A stretch of 64,000 bases of DNA from Allobosea sp. (GCF_030695125.1 NZ_JAUYTP010000008.1:248001-312000), one strand, 5' to 3'. Shown: positions 40,542 through 50,878, counted from the first letter of the stretch. A program made the numbers and translations. The notes: a model not told the origin generated them from the sequence alone.

Positions 40542-40551
40542 GATCTTAAAG

Positions 40552-42126
40552 ATGCTGAACCGTCAGGGACGTCCCACCCAGGGCACCGTGTCCGCCCATG
40601 AGCCGCATGCGACCTTCACCGGCAACCGCGCGCTGCAGCAGATCGAGCCGCTGATCTTCGAGATCGGCCATCCCGAGACCACCGGCGTCGACATCGACGC
40701 GCCCGCGCCGTTCAAGAGCCGCCTCGGCAGCCACGCCCGCAAGGGCGAGATCGGCCTGCCCGGCCTCTCCGAGCCCGAGGCGATGCGCCACTATGTGCGC
40801 CTCAGCCAGAAGAACTACGGCATCGACACCGGGCTCTTCCCGCTCGGCTCCTGCACGATGAAGCACAATGCCCGCCTCAACGAGAAGACGGCGCGCATGC
40901 CCGGCTTCTCCGACGTGCACCCGCTTCAGCCGGTCTCGACCGTGCCGGGCGCGCTCGAGGTCATGCTCGAGCTCTCGCGCTATCTGATGACGCTGACCGG
41001 CATGCCGGCCGTCGCCCTGTCACCCAAGGCCGGTGCCCATGGCGAGGCCTGTGGCATGATGGCGATCAAGGCCGCCATCGCCGCCAAGGGCGAGGGCGCG
41101 ACCCGCAATGTCGTGCTCGTCCCCGAATCGGCGCACGGCACCAACCCGGCGACCGCAGCCCTGATCGGCTTCTCGGTGCGCTCCGTCCCGGCGCGCCCGG
41201 ACGGCACCGTCGCGGTCGAGGACGTCAAGGCCCTGCTGGGCCCCGACATCGCCGCGATCATGCTGACCAACCCCAACACCTGCGGCATCTTCGAGCCGCA
41301 GATCGTCGAGATCGCCGCCGCGATGCATGAGGCCGGCGCGTATTTCTACTGCGACGGCGCCAATTTCAACGCCATCGTCGGCAAGGCCCGGCCGGGTGAT
41401 CTCGGCGTCGACGCCATGCACATCAACCTGCACAAGACCTTCTCGACGCCCCATGGCGGCGGCGGCCCAGGCTCGGGCCCGGTCGTGCTGTCGGAGCGGC
41501 TTGCGCCCTTCGCGCCGATGCCGTTCATCCATGTCGAGGGCGGCGCGGCCCGCCTGGTCGAGAACGCCGCCGATGCGCCCGAGGGCAACCAGCCCTTCGG
41601 CCGCATGACCGCCTTCCATGGCCAGATGGGCATGTATGTCCGCGCGCTCACCTACATGCTCAGCCATGGTTCGGATGGCATGAAGCAGGCCTCAGAGGAC
41701 GCGGTTCTGAACGCCAATTACATCCGCGCCGGCCTCTCGGACCTGATGTCGCTGCCGTTCCCGGATCACCCTTCGATGCACGAGGCGCTGTTCGACGATG
41801 AGTGGCTGAAGGGCACCGGCGTCACCACGCTCGACTTCGCCAAGGCGATGATCGACGAGGGCTATCACCCGATGACGGTGTATTTCCCGCTGGTCGTCCA
41901 TGGCGCCATGCTGATCGAGCCGACCGAATCGGAATCGAAGGCCTCGCTCGACCTCTTCATCGCGACACTGCGCGACCTCGCCATGGCCGCCAAGGGCAAC
42001 GACAAGCAGCGCTTCACCGGCGCCCCGCACCACGCCCCGCTGCGCCGCCTGGACGAGACCCGTGCCGCGCGCCAGCCCGTGCTGAAATGGGTCGCCCCGG
42101 CGCCGCTGGCGGAGGCGGCCGAGTAG
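40552..42126 (+). CDS. gcvPB: glycine dehydrogenase (aminomethyl-transferring) subunit 2
   Basis: GLFPLGSCTMKHNARLNE; PLP-Lys motif MHINLHKTFSTPHGGGGPGSGP. Confidence 0.97.
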   Translation: MLNRQGRPTQGTVSAHEPHATFTGNRALQQIEPLIFEIGHPETTGVDIDAPAPFKSRLGSHARKGEIGLPGLSEPEAMRHYVRLSQKNYGIDTGLFPLGSCTMKHNARLNEKTARMPGFSDVHPLQPVSTVPGALEVMLELSRYLMTLTGMPAVALSPKAGAHGEACGMMAIKAAIAAKGEGATRNVVLVPESAHGTNPATAALIGFSVRSVPARPDGTVAVEDVKALLGPDIAAIMLTNPNTCGIFEPQIVEIAAAMHEAGAYFYCDGANFNAIVGKARPGDLGVDAMHINLHKTFSTPHGGGGPGSGPVVLSERLAPFAPMPFIHVEGGAARLVENAADAPEGNQPFGRMTAFHGQMGMYVRALTYMLSHGSDGMKQASEDAVLNANYIRAGLSDLMSLPFPDHPSMHEALFDDEWLKGTGVTTLDFAKAMIDEGYHPMTVYFPLVVHGAMLIEPTESESKASLDLFIATLRDLAMAAKGNDKQRFTGAPHHAPLRRLDETRAARQPVLKWVAPAPLAEAAE

Positions 42127-42132
42127 GGGGCG

Positions 42133-42558
42133 TCAGGCCGCGTCCCAGGGGTTTAGGATCGGCAACCCGAGCCGTGCGAAATCCCGGACATTTCGCGTTA
42201 CCAGGGTCAACCCATGAACCACGGCGGTGGCCGCCAGCATGGCGTCCATCATCTGGAGGTTCAGGCCGTCGCGACGCGACGCGGCCATGATGTCACCCCA
42301 AGCTGCCGCCGTCGGCAGGTCGAAGGGAAGCAGTCGTTCGCCGAAGCGGGAGGGCAGTTCCGTTTCGATCCAGTGCGCCAGCCGGTCACGACGGCGGCCG
42401 CTGTCCATCAGCGCCAGGCCGCGATGGAGTTCGGCCATGGTGACGACGCTGAGGTAGAGGCTGTCTTCGTTCACCTGCGCCAGGAACTGGATGACCTCGG
42501 CATTTGGCGCCGGCTTCTCGCCCTCGGAGATGACGTTCGTATCCAGCAGGAAGGTCAC
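42133..42558 (-). CDS. vapC: type II toxin, PIN domain (VapC family)
   Basis: MTFLLDTNVISE; VVTMAELHRGL; MMDAMLAATA; TRNVRDFARLGL. Confidence 0.92.
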   Translation of the reverse strand: MTFLLDTNVISEGEKPAPNAEVIQFLAQVNEDSLYLSVVTMAELHRGLALMDSGRRRDRLAHWIETELPSRFGERLLPFDLPTAAAWGDIMAASRRDGLNLQMMDAMLAATAVVHGLTLVTRNVRDFARLGLPILNPWDAA

Positions 42559-42818
42559 AGATCGATATCGCGCGGCGGCTGATCGTCACGCGTCAGGTCA
42601 ATTCCGGAGCCGCGCAAGGGCGAATTGAGCAGGAAGTCAGCGAAGGTCCCCTTGCGGGTCGTCCTGCGTTCCCACTCCTCGACAGACACCACAACGGCGG
42701 TCGGTCTCCCGTTGCGGGTCACTGTTTGCGGACCCTCATTCGCCGCCTTCTCCATCAATTCGGAGAATCGTGCCTTTGCCGCGGCGACGCTCCAGAGGTG
42801 GTTCACAGCTATGGTCAC
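42555..42818 (-). CDS. type II antitoxin, Phd/YefM family
   Basis: WSVAAAKARFSELMEKAANEGPQTVTRNGRPTAVVVSVEEWERR; ATGA overlap with vapC. Confidence 0.92.
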   Translation of the reverse strand: MTIAVNHLWSVAAAKARFSELMEKAANEGPQTVTRNGRPTAVVVSVEEWERRTTRKGTFADFLLNSPLRGSGIDLTRDDQPPRDIDL

Positions 42819-42993
42819 GTGTGCCTCCTACGATGAAATGACCTAGATGGTCATGATAGTCACCGGCGGGAGATGCGACAAGACTCCCCAGCAACACTCC
42901 GACACCAAATCCTGCCACCGCCTTAAGCCTTCCTTGACCATGCGCGAGGGATGCTTCCGCTATGCGTCTGTGACGCTGTGTGGGATCACGTCC

Positions 42994-44226
42994 ATGTCCG
43001 TGCGTTTCGTCAAAGCCTCCGTCGCCGCCCTGGCCCTTCTGCTCGGCGGCGTGGGAGCGCGGGCCACCGAGCCCAGCTACGGCCCCAACACCTATGATCG
43101 CACCCTCGAGGCGCTGATCGCCCATGAGGACATCGCCATCCGCGGTGGCTGGCCGAAGGTGCCCGCCAGCGTCACCGCGCTGAAGCCGGACGCTCAGGGG
43201 CCCGACGTTGCGGCGCTGAAGCAGCGCCTGGTGCTGAGCGGCGATCTGCCCGCCGACGCGCTGCCGGGTGACGTCTACGACGCGAATGTCGTCGCGGCCG
43301 TGAAGCGCTTCCAGGTCCGGCACGGCCTGTCGGATCTCGGCACCGTCGGGCGCCTCACGCTGAAGGCCATGAACACCCCCGTCGAAATGCGCCTCAACCA
43401 GCTCACCGCCACGCTGGAGCGGCTGAAGGGCAACGGCTTTTCCTTCGCCGAGCGCTATGTCGTGGTCAACATCCCCGGCGCCAGCGTCGAGGCGGTGGAG
43501 AACGGCCTCGTCCAGCGCCGCCACCTCGCCATCGTCGGCCGGCCCGACAGGCCCTCGCCGGTGCTGCAGGCCAACATCACCTCGGTCAATCTCAACCCGA
43601 CCTGGACGGTGCCGACCTCGATCGTGAAGGCCGACATCATCCCGCATATGCGCAAGAATCCGGGCTTCCTCGCCAAGTCGCACATGAAGCTGCTCGGCGC
43701 CGAGAACCGCGAGATCGACCCCGCCACGGTCAACTGGGCTGGCCTGACCGCGCCCTATTTCACCGTGAGGCAGGATCCCGGCCCCGACAATGCGCTCGGC
43801 CAGATGAAGATCGACATGCCCAATACGGAAGCCGTCTATCTCCACGACACGCCGAAGCAATCGTTGTTCCGCAACGATGTCCGCTTCAACTCATCGGGCT
43901 GCGCCCGCGTCGAGGGCGTGCGCGATCTCGGCGCCTGGCTGCTGGAGGGCACCGAATGGACCACGCCGGCGCTGGAGGCGGAGATCGCCAAGGGGGAGCG
44001 CAAGAACATCCCCTTGAAGAAGTCCGTTCCCGTCGCCTGGGTCTATCTCACCGGCTGGCAGGGGGCCGACGGGCTGGTCCAGTTCCGCGAGGACATCTAC
44101 GGGCTCGACACGCCGCAGGGCATCGTCACCTCGACCATTCCCGCCCGCAAGCCCAAGCCGAAGCTGATCGGCACCGGCGAGCCGAAGCCCGCCCCGCGCG
44201 CCCCGTCGAAGACCGCCGCGAACTGA
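42994..44226 (+). CDS. L,D-transpeptidase (YcbB-like) with peptidoglycan-binding domain
   Basis: LKQRLVLSGDLPADALPGDVYDANVVAAVKRFQVRHGLSDLGTVGRLT; YkuD-type HDTPKQSLF...NSSGCARVEG. Confidence 0.92.
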   Translation: MSVRFVKASVAALALLLGGVGARATEPSYGPNTYDRTLEALIAHEDIAIRGGWPKVPASVTALKPDAQGPDVAALKQRLVLSGDLPADALPGDVYDANVVAAVKRFQVRHGLSDLGTVGRLTLKAMNTPVEMRLNQLTATLERLKGNGFSFAERYVVVNIPGASVEAVENGLVQRRHLAIVGRPDRPSPVLQANITSVNLNPTWTVPTSIVKADIIPHMRKNPGFLAKSHMKLLGAENREIDPATVNWAGLTAPYFTVRQDPGPDNALGQMKIDMPNTEAVYLHDTPKQSLFRNDVRFNSSGCARVEGVRDLGAWLLEGTEWTTPALEAEIAKGERKNIPLKKSVPVAWVYLTGWQGADGLVQFREDIYGLDTPQGIVTSTIPARKPKPKLIGTGEPKPAPRAPSKTAAN

Positions 44227-44312
44227 AGAGCCCCGAAACTGCCGGCTGTGGCGGCGTCACGGCGGCCTTCGCCAGAGCGCATTGATCCGGAAACGCTCCG
44301 GCGTCGGTGAGA

Positions 44313-44345
44313 ACGAAAAACGGCGCGACCCGAAGGTCGCGCCGT
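44313..44345 (-). terminator. Rho-independent terminator of the Fo operon
   Basis: Minus strand acggcgcgacc-ttcg-ggtcgcgccgt followed by tttt, perfect 11-bp stem. Confidence 0.85.
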
Positions 44346-44386
44346 TGATCGACTTTATGGTGTCCGAGACACCGACGCTGGCGCGC

Positions 44387-44863
44387 TCAGTTCAGCTTGG
44401 CCTTGACCTCGTCGAGGCCGGTGGCGAACAGTGCGTCGCCGGCCTTGCCGCCGACCTGGGCGCGGATGATGATCTCCGCAGCCTTCGTCGCAGCCTCGGC
44501 GGCGGCGGCGCGAACATCGGCCTCGGCCTGGCTTTCGGCCTGCGCGATCTTCTCCTGTGCCGATTTCGTCCGGCGGGTGACGAAGTCGTTCAGCTTGGCC
44601 TCCGCCTCGGCAGCGAGGCGCTGGGCCTCCTCACCGGCGGCCGCGATGATCGAGGCGGCTTCGGTTTCGGCGGCCTTGCGCTTGGCCTCGTACTCCGCCA
44701 GCAGCTTCTCCGCTTCCAAGCGCAAGCGGCGCGCCTCGGCGAGCTCCTGCGCGACCTTCTCGCCGCGCCCGTCGAGCGCGGCGATGATCGCCTTCGGCAC
44801 CCCGAAATAGGTCAGGATGCCGAGGAAGATGAAAAACGAGACGCCAACCCAGAAAGTATCCAT
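44387..44863 (-). CDS. atpF: F0F1 ATP synthase subunit b
   Basis: FWVGVSFFIFLGILTYFGVPKAIIAALDGRGEKVAQELAEARRLRLEAEKLLAEYEAKRK. Confidence 0.93.
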   Translation of the reverse strand: MDTFWVGVSFFIFLGILTYFGVPKAIIAALDGRGEKVAQELAEARRLRLEAEKLLAEYEAKRKAAETEAASIIAAAGEEAQRLAAEAEAKLNDFVTRRTKSAQEKIAQAESQAEADVRAAAAEAATKAAEIIIRAQVGGKAGDALFATGLDEVKAKLN

Positions 44864-44874
44864 CGGTCTTCTCC

Positions 44875-45492
44875 TCAGCCGCGCGCCAGAACCTGATCGA
44901 CCGCCTCGGACGCCTCGGTGGCGCTCGGGGTCTGGCCGGTCAGCTTGGTGACGATCGCGACCGCGACCTCGCTGCCGAGACCGCGAACATTGGTCATGGC
45001 GCTGGTCTTGGTGGCGGCGATGGTGGCTTCGGCCTGGGCCAGCTTGGCGGCGAGTTCGCCCTCGACGGTGTGGCGGCGGGCGTCGGACGCCTTGGTGCTG
45101 GTGTCGCGCGCAGCCTGGGCGATGCCCTGGGCGTTCTTGCGGGCCTCTGTCAGGGCCGTCTCATAGGCGAGGGCGGTCGCTTCCGCCTTGGCCTGCATCT
45201 GCGCGGCATTGTCGAGATCGCGCGCGATGGTGGTCGCCCGCTCGTCAAGGATCGCGCCGACGCGCGGCAGGGCGATGGTCGACATCAGCCAGTAGAGCGC
45301 GCCGAAGGTGATGGCGAGCCAGAACAGCTGGCCGGCAAAGGTCGTGACGTCGAAGGGAGGGAAGGCGGCCTTCTCGCCGCTCAGCGACGGCGTGGCCGCG
45401 CCGGCCGCGCTCACCACCAGCGGCGCGGTCAGCACCGAGGCGACGAAGCCGGCCAAACCTTGCCTGACGAACCGTGAAGATCGAACCGGCAT
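44875..45492 (-). CDS. F0F1 ATP synthase subunit b'
   Basis: FPPFDVTTFAGQLFWLAITFGALYWLMSTIALPRVGAILDERATTIARDLD. Confidence 0.93.
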   Translation of the reverse strand: MPVRSSRFVRQGLAGFVASVLTAPLVVSAAGAATPSLSGEKAAFPPFDVTTFAGQLFWLAITFGALYWLMSTIALPRVGAILDERATTIARDLDNAAQMQAKAEATALAYETALTEARKNAQGIAQAARDTSTKASDARRHTVEGELAAKLAQAEATIAATKTSAMTNVRGLGSEVAVAIVTKLTGQTPSATEASEAVDQVLARG

Positions 45493-45584
45493 GGGCTGCC
45501 TTTCAGCGGAAGAGAATGGAAAGTCGCGCCCGATCCCGCGATCGGGAGTTCGGGCGCGACGGGAAGCCGGTGGTCGAAACGCGT

Positions 45585-45812
45585 TCAGACCACGAAGAGC
45601 AGGATCAGCGCGACGACGAAGGAGAAAATGCCCAGACCTTCGGCGAGCGCCGCGCCGATGAAGGCGCGCGGGAACTGGCCGTCGGCGGCCGACGGGTTGC
45701 GCAGCGCGCCCGAGAGGAAGTTGCCGAAGATCGTGCCGACGGCAATGGCGGCGAGGCCCATGCCGAGACAGGCGATACCCGCAGCGATGAATTTGGCAGC
45801 GACAGGATCCAT
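45585..45812 (-). CDS. atpE: F0F1 ATP synthase subunit c
   Basis: [42 protein letters not shown]...[25 protein letters not shown]. Confidence 0.97.
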   Translation of the reverse strand: MDPVAAKFIAAGIACLGMGLAAIAVGTIFGNFLSGALRNPSAADGQFPRAFIGAALAEGLGIFSFVVALILLFVV

Positions 45813-45876
45813 AACTTTTCTCCAGGTGACAGGTTTGCGTAAAGGGAGGGGGTGAACGGGGGCTCGCCTCGGGCCG

Positions 45877-46638
45877 TCAGTGGCCCGGGTGGAGGGCGTC
45901 GTTGAGATAGACGCAGGCGAGGATGGCGAAGACATAGGCCTGCAGGAACGCCACCAGGAATTCCAGGGCCGTCAGGGCGATCGCGAGGATCATCGGCAGC
46001 GGCGCCAGCACGGTGAAGATGCTCACCTGCGCCGTCAGCATCACCACGAAGCCGCCGAAGACCTTGAGACCGATATGGCCGGCCAGCATGTTGCCGAACA
46101 GGCGCAGCGCCAGAGAGATCGGCCGCGACGCGAAGGAGACGACCTCGATCAGCACCATGAAGGGGATGAGCCAGGCCGGCGCACCGGACGGCACGAACAG
46201 CCCGAAGAAATGGCTGCCATGCTTGGCGATGCCGTAGATCAGCACGACGCTGATCACCAGGACCGCAAGGCCGGTGGTGACGATGATGTGGCTGGTGACC
46301 GTGAACGAACCCGGGATCATGCCGAGCAGGTTCGCCGTCAGCACGAACATGAACAGCGAGAACACCAGCGGGAAGAACTTCATGCCTTCGCGGCCCATCA
46401 CACCGGTGACGGTGGAGGCGACGAACTCATAGGTAATCTCGGCGAGCGACTGAAGGCGGCCGGGAACGACGGCGCGCTGGCTCGAGCCATAGATCATGAT
46501 CGCCGAGATCACGCCGACGGCGAAGACCATGAACAGCGACGCGTTGCTGAACGACAGGTCGAGGCCGAACGGCCGCAAGCCGATGATCGGCTTGATCTGG
46601 AATTGGGAAATCGGATCAATTCCGACGCCAGCCGCCAT
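45877..46638 (-). CDS. atpB: F0F1 ATP synthase subunit a
   Basis: [46 protein letters not shown]. Confidence 0.97.
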   Translation of the reverse strand: MAAGVGIDPISQFQIKPIIGLRPFGLDLSFSNASLFMVFAVGVISAIMIYGSSQRAVVPGRLQSLAEITYEFVASTVTGVMGREGMKFFPLVFSLFMFVLTANLLGMIPGSFTVTSHIIVTTGLAVLVISVVLIYGIAKHGSHFFGLFVPSGAPAWLIPFMVLIEVVSFASRPISLALRLFGNMLAGHIGLKVFGGFVVMLTAQVSIFTVLAPLPMILAIALTALEFLVAFLQAYVFAILACVYLNDALHPGH

Positions 46639-46684
46639 GTCGTTTCAGCCCCTTGTCGTGCGGCCTCTCGGCCGCCAGCCTTGG

Positions 46685-47035
46685 TCAGTCCTTTGGTGCG
46701 TCGTCTGTCGACCCGGAGGTCGGACGCGAACCGAGCCGATAGACGGAACGCAGCCCCGCAATGGCGCCGATCACCAGAAAGATGATCAGCAGGAACGGTG
46801 AGGTTCCCAGCCACCGGTCTGCGAGGATCCCGATCAGGGCGCCTGCGATGATGCCGCCTGCCAGATCCGTTGCGGCGCGAAAGCCTGAAGATACTGCGCC
46901 AGCCATGGCGCCGTCTCGTCCAGCCGGGCTCGCGCCCGGCTTTTCGTTCCCTTCCGCCTGCCCAAGGGCCGTCTTCAGGGAACCCAGTCTTGCGCGCAAC
47001 TCCGAGTCTGAAGCGTTTTTGTCGGGTTCGGACAT
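46685..47035 (-). CDS. atpI: ATP synthase protein I (AtpI)
   Basis: GFRAATDLAGGIIAGALIGILADRWLGTSPFLLIIFLVIGAIAGLRSVYRLG. Confidence 0.88.
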   Translation of the reverse strand: MSEPDKNASDSELRARLGSLKTALGQAEGNEKPGASPAGRDGAMAGAVSSGFRAATDLAGGIIAGALIGILADRWLGTSPFLLIIFLVIGAIAGLRSVYRLGSRPTSGSTDDAPKD

Positions 47036-47266
47036 GGCGCTGGCCCCCTGAGAGATCGTGAAATGGCCACGATCCTGCAGAAAACCACACGATCCCTGTT
47101 CGAGCCCGCGCATCGAGCCGTCGTCAGCAGGGCCTCCTTTATTGCCCGCTCCCCACGCTGTCAAGGCAGGGTGGTGGAGCCTAACGCATTGGAATATCTA
47201 TAAATTCGGCTCGGGTGCGACATTCTTGCCGCACTGCGAAGACGATTGTGGCGCTTTTTCACCGGC

Positions 47267-50200
47267 TCAGACCGCCTCGCGGATGCGCTCGGCCGTCGCG
47301 AGATCGACCGAGACCATCTGGCTGACGCCGCGCTCGGCCATGGTGACCCCGAAGAGACGGTCCATCCGGGCCATGGTGATCGGGTTGTGGGTGATCAGGA
47401 TGAAGCGCGTCTGCGTATCGCGCGCCATTTCGTCGAGCAGGTTGCAGTAGCGTTCGACATTGGCGTCGTCGAGCGGCGCATCGACCTCGTCGAGCACGCA
47501 GATCGGCGACGGGTTGGTCAGGAACACCGCGAAAATGAGGGCGATCGCGGTGAGCGCCTGCTCCCCGCCCGAGAGGAGCGTCATCACCTGCGGCTTCTTG
47601 CCGGGCGGGCGGGCGAAGATCTCGAGCCCGGCATCGAGCGGGTCCTCGGCGTCGACCAGCTTCAGTTCCGCCGTGCCGCCGCCAAACAGCACGCCAAACA
47701 GCCTCTGGAACTGTGCGTTGACGATCTCGAAGGCGGCCAGCAGCCTTTCGCGGCCCTCGCGGTTGAGCGCGCCGATCGCCTGCCGCAGCCGGCGGATGGC
47801 CTCGCTCAGATCGTCGCGCTCGGCGGTGAGCCCCTCGCGCTTGGCCTTGATCGCCGTCAGCTCGTCCTCGGCCCGCAGATTGACCGCGCCGAGCCGCTCG
47901 CGCTCGGCCTTGAGCCCCGAAAGGCGCCGCTCGACGCCGTCGGGCTCGGGCGGCGTGTCGCCGGCTTTCAGGCCTGCCATCGCGCTGAGGCCGTCGAGCC
48001 CGGTTTCCAGCCCGTCCTCGATCTGCCGTGTCACATCCGCGACGCGCTGGCGCGCCGCATCGCGCCTCGCCTCGGCGGCGGCCCGGACTTCGCGGGCGCC
48101 GGCCAGCCCGTCGAGCGCGATTCGCGCCTGGCGGTCGGCCTCAGCCAGCGCCGCCTCGCCGACTGCCAGCCGGTCGGCCGCCGCGCGCCGCGCCGCCTCC
48201 GCAGTCTCGATCTCCGCGACGAGCCGGCGCCTTTCGGTGAGAAAGCTGTCGGGCGCTTCCTGCAGCGCCCGCTGCTCGGCGGCGACCGTCTCGATCCGGC
48301 TGCGCGTCTCGTCGGCGGTCTGGCTGCTGCGCGCCGCCCGTTCTCGCCAGGCGGCCATATCGGTTGCGATCGCGCTGCGGCGCTGCGCCCGCAACTCCGC
48401 CTCGCGCGACAGGGTCTGCACCCGCGCCCGCGCATCCGACGCCGCGATGCGCTGCTCGCCGAGCGCCACGCGTGCCGTCAGCAGCGTGCTGTCCAGCTCC
48501 GCCGAGGGCGGCAGCGCGGCCACCGCCTGTGCCTGGGTCGCGGCCTGCGCCGCGGCCTCGGCGATGGAGCGGCCGAGGCGTTCGATCGCCTCGGTCAGGG
48601 CCGAGCGCCGTGCCGCCGTCTCGGCCGCCTTGCGTTCGGCCGCGGCGAGCTGCTCGCGTGACTGGTCGAGCGTCCGCCGGGCCAGCCGCGCAACCTCCAG
48701 CGCCGCAGCCTCGGCCTGGCCGGCCGCCCTGGCGTCGCGCGTTGCGGCGTCGAGTGCGTCGCGGGCCGCTTCGGCGGCCTCCTGGGCGGCCTGGGCCTCG
48801 CGCTCGAGATCGTCGAGCCGGTTCTTCTCGGCCAGACGGCGCGCGGCGGGCGAGGGCGCCTCGGCCGCGCCGGTGAAACCGTCCCAGCGCCAGACGTCGC
48901 CCTCGCGCGACACCAGCCGCTGCCCGGGTTGCAGCGCCGCACGCAGGCGGGGGCCGTCCATGCGGGCGACGACGCCGATCTGCGCCAGCCGCCGACGCAG
49001 CGCCGCAGGCCCACGCACATGCGCGGCCAGGGGCTGAGCGCCCTCGGGCAAGGCGGGATCATCGGCGCCGGGGCCGGTATCGTGCCAATGGCTGGGTGCG
49101 GCGGTGTCCGTCGCCGCGTCGAGATCATCGCCCAGCGCCGCCCCGAGCGCGATCTCGAAGCCCTTGGCCACGGTCACCGCATCGAGGATCGCCGGCCAGC
49201 GCCCGCCGCCGGTCGGCGCAAGCAGCTTTTTCAGCGTCCGGATCTCGGTTTCGAGCCGCTGCGCCAGGCGGTCGGCCTCGGCGAGCGGCGCGCGCAGCTG
49301 CGTCTCGCGCTCGCGGGCGGTGGCCAGGGCTGTCCGGGCCGCGGCCGCGCCGGCATCGGCCTCGCGCATGGCGCTCTCGGCGGCCGCGAGCGCGCCACGC
49401 AAGCCGTCCAGCGGCACGGCGGCGCTGCCGGCGTCCAGCGCCGCCTGGTCGCGCAGCAGGCGCTCGCGCTCGGAGGCCGCACGGGCCTCGCGCTCCTGCG
49501 TCTCGCGCAGCGCCCGCTCGAGCGCGCCGCGTCGCGCGCCGAGCTCGGACAGGGCCGCCTGCGCCGCGCCATGTGCGGCCTCCGCCGCGGCCAGCGCCGC
49601 TTCGGCCTGCGTTAGCGTAGCGGTGGCGGCTTCGGCGCTCCCGGCCGCGCCCTCGCCGTCGCGGGCGAGCGCCGCATCCTCCTGGGCCAGGCGCGCCAGG
49701 CTCTCGCTGGCGTCGCGCGCCAGGCTGTCCTGCCGGGCGAGATCGCCCTGCAATTCGGCCAGCCGCCGGCCCAGTTCCTCCATGCGCTGCTTGGCGCGCC
49801 GGTTCTCGGCCACCAGCTCGTCGAGTCCGCGCTTGAGCCGCACCAATGCGGCAGCGGCTGCCGCCTCGCCGTCGCGCAGCGCCGGAAGCTCATGGGCGGC
49901 CACCGCCTGCCGCTTGGCGGCCTCCGCCTGGATGCCGGTCTGGTCGGCCACTGCGCGCTGCGCCGCATCGAGCGCCTGGCCCGCCTGCGCCTCCTGCAGC
50001 CGCGCCTCGTGGTGGGAGATCAGCGCCAGCGTCGCCTCGGCCCGGCGGATGTCGGCGGCGAGGCTGCGATAGCGCGAGGCCTGCCGCGCCTGGCGCTGCA
50101 GCGCCTCGATCTGCCCGTCGATTTCGCCGAGCACGTCTTCGAGCCGCGTCAGGTTCTCTTCCGCGCCCTTCAGCCGCAGCTCCGCCTCATGGCGGCGGCT

Positions 50201-50722
50201 GTGGAGGCCGGCGATGCCGGCGGCGTCCTCGAGGATGCGCCGGCGCGATTGCGGCTTGGCGGAGATGATCTCGGCGATCTGGCCCTGGCGCACGAGCGCC
50301 GGCGAGCGCGCGCCCGTCGCCGCATCGGCGAAGAGCAGCTGCACGTCGCGCGCGCGGACCTCCTTGCCGTTGACGCGGTAGGTCGAGCCTTCCTCCCGCT
50401 CGATCCGGCGGGTGACCTCGAGCACATCGGTCTCGTTGAAGGCGGCCGGCGCCTTGCGGTCGGCATTGTCGAGCGTCAGCGCGACCTCGGCCATGTTGCG
50501 GCCGGGGCGCTCGTTCGAGCCGGCGAAGATGACGTCGTCCATCCCCGAGCCGCGCATATTCTTGAACGAGCTTTCGCCCATCACCCAGCGCAGCGCTTCG
50601 ACGAGGTTGGACTTGCCGCAGCCATTGGGGCCGACGACGCCGGTCAGCCCCGGCTCGATCAGGAATTCCGTTGGCTCGACGAAGGTCTTGAAGCCGGTGA
50701 GCTTGAGGCGCGTCAGCTGCAT
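47267..50722 (-). CDS. smc: chromosome segregation protein SMC
   Basis: MQLTRLKLTGFKTFVEPTEFLIEPGLTGVVGPNGCGKSNLVEALRWVMGE; MTLLSGGEQALTAIALIFAVF; CVLDEVDAPLDDANV. Confidence 0.97.
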   Translation of the reverse strand: MQLTRLKLTGFKTFVEPTEFLIEPGLTGVVGPNGCGKSNLVEALRWVMGESSFKNMRGSGMDDVIFAGSNERPGRNMAEVALTLDNADRKAPAAFNETDVLEVTRRIEREEGSTYRVNGKEVRARDVQLLFADAATGARSPALVRQGQIAEIISAKPQSRRRILEDAAGIAGLHSRRHEAELRLKGAEENLTRLEDVLGEIDGQIEALQRQARQASRYRSLAADIRRAEATLALISHHEARLQEAQAGQALDAAQRAVADQTGIQAEAAKRQAVAAHELPALRDGEAAAAAALVRLKRGLDELVAENRRAKQRMEELGRRLAELQGDLARQDSLARDASESLARLAQEDAALARDGEGAAGSAEAATATLTQAEAALAAAEAAHGAAQAALSELGARRGALERALRETQEREARAASERERLLRDQAALDAGSAAVPLDGLRGALAAAESAMREADAGAAAARTALATARERETQLRAPLAEADRLAQRLETEIRTLKKLLAPTGGGRWPAILDAVTVAKGFEIALGAALGDDLDAATDTAAPSHWHDTGPGADDPALPEGAQPLAAHVRGPAALRRRLAQIGVVARMDGPRLRAALQPGQRLVSREGDVWRWDGFTGAAEAPSPAARRLAEKNRLDDLEREAQAAQEAAEAARDALDAATRDARAAGQAEAAALEVARLARRTLDQSREQLAAAERKAAETAARRSALTEAIERLGRSIAEAAAQAATQAQAVAALPPSAELDSTLLTARVALGEQRIAASDARARVQTLSREAELRAQRRSAIATDMAAWRERAARSSQTADETRSRIETVAAEQRALQEAPDSFLTERRRLVAEIETAEAARRAAADRLAVGEAALAEADRQARIALDGLAGAREVRAAAEARRDAARQRVADVTRQIEDGLETGLDGLSAMAGLKAGDTPPEPDGVERRLSGLKAERERLGAVNLRAEDELTAIKAKREGLTAERDDLSEAIRRLRQAIGALNREGRERLLAAFEIVNAQFQRLFGVLFGGGTAELKLVDAEDPLDAGLEIFARPPGKKPQVMTLLSGGEQALTAIALIFAVFLTNPSPICVLDEVDAPLDDANVERYCNLLDEMARDTQTRFILITHNPITMARMDRLFGVTMAERGVSQMVSVDLATAERIREAV

Positions 50723-50750
50723 CGGCGCGCCCGGTCTTTGTGACCCTCCG

Positions 50751-50850
50751 CCGTCATCCCGGGCGATCGAAGATCGACCCGGGATCCATTCCGGAACGGT
50801 TCAGGCATGGATCCCGGATCGGCGCGGCTGCGCCGCTGGTCCGGGATGAC
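50751..50850. repeat. intergenic palindromic element between smc and DsbA-like gene
   Basis: gccgtcatcccggg...cccgggatccatt...catggatcccggat...gtccgggatgac. Confidence 0.65.
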
Positions 50851-50878
50851 CGCGCGGATGGTTGGAGGCCAGCCGCCC

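Noticed and set aside
42923-42937. TTAA-GCCTTCC-TTGA upstream of the L,D-transpeptidase as a CtrA site
   Set aside because: Spacing fits, but with a mismatch and no independent reason for CtrA control; too weak without a PSSM scan
44387-47035. ATP synthase Fo genes separated from F1 genes as a novelty
   Set aside because: The split atpI-B-E-F'-F cluster is the normal arrangement in many alphaproteobacteria
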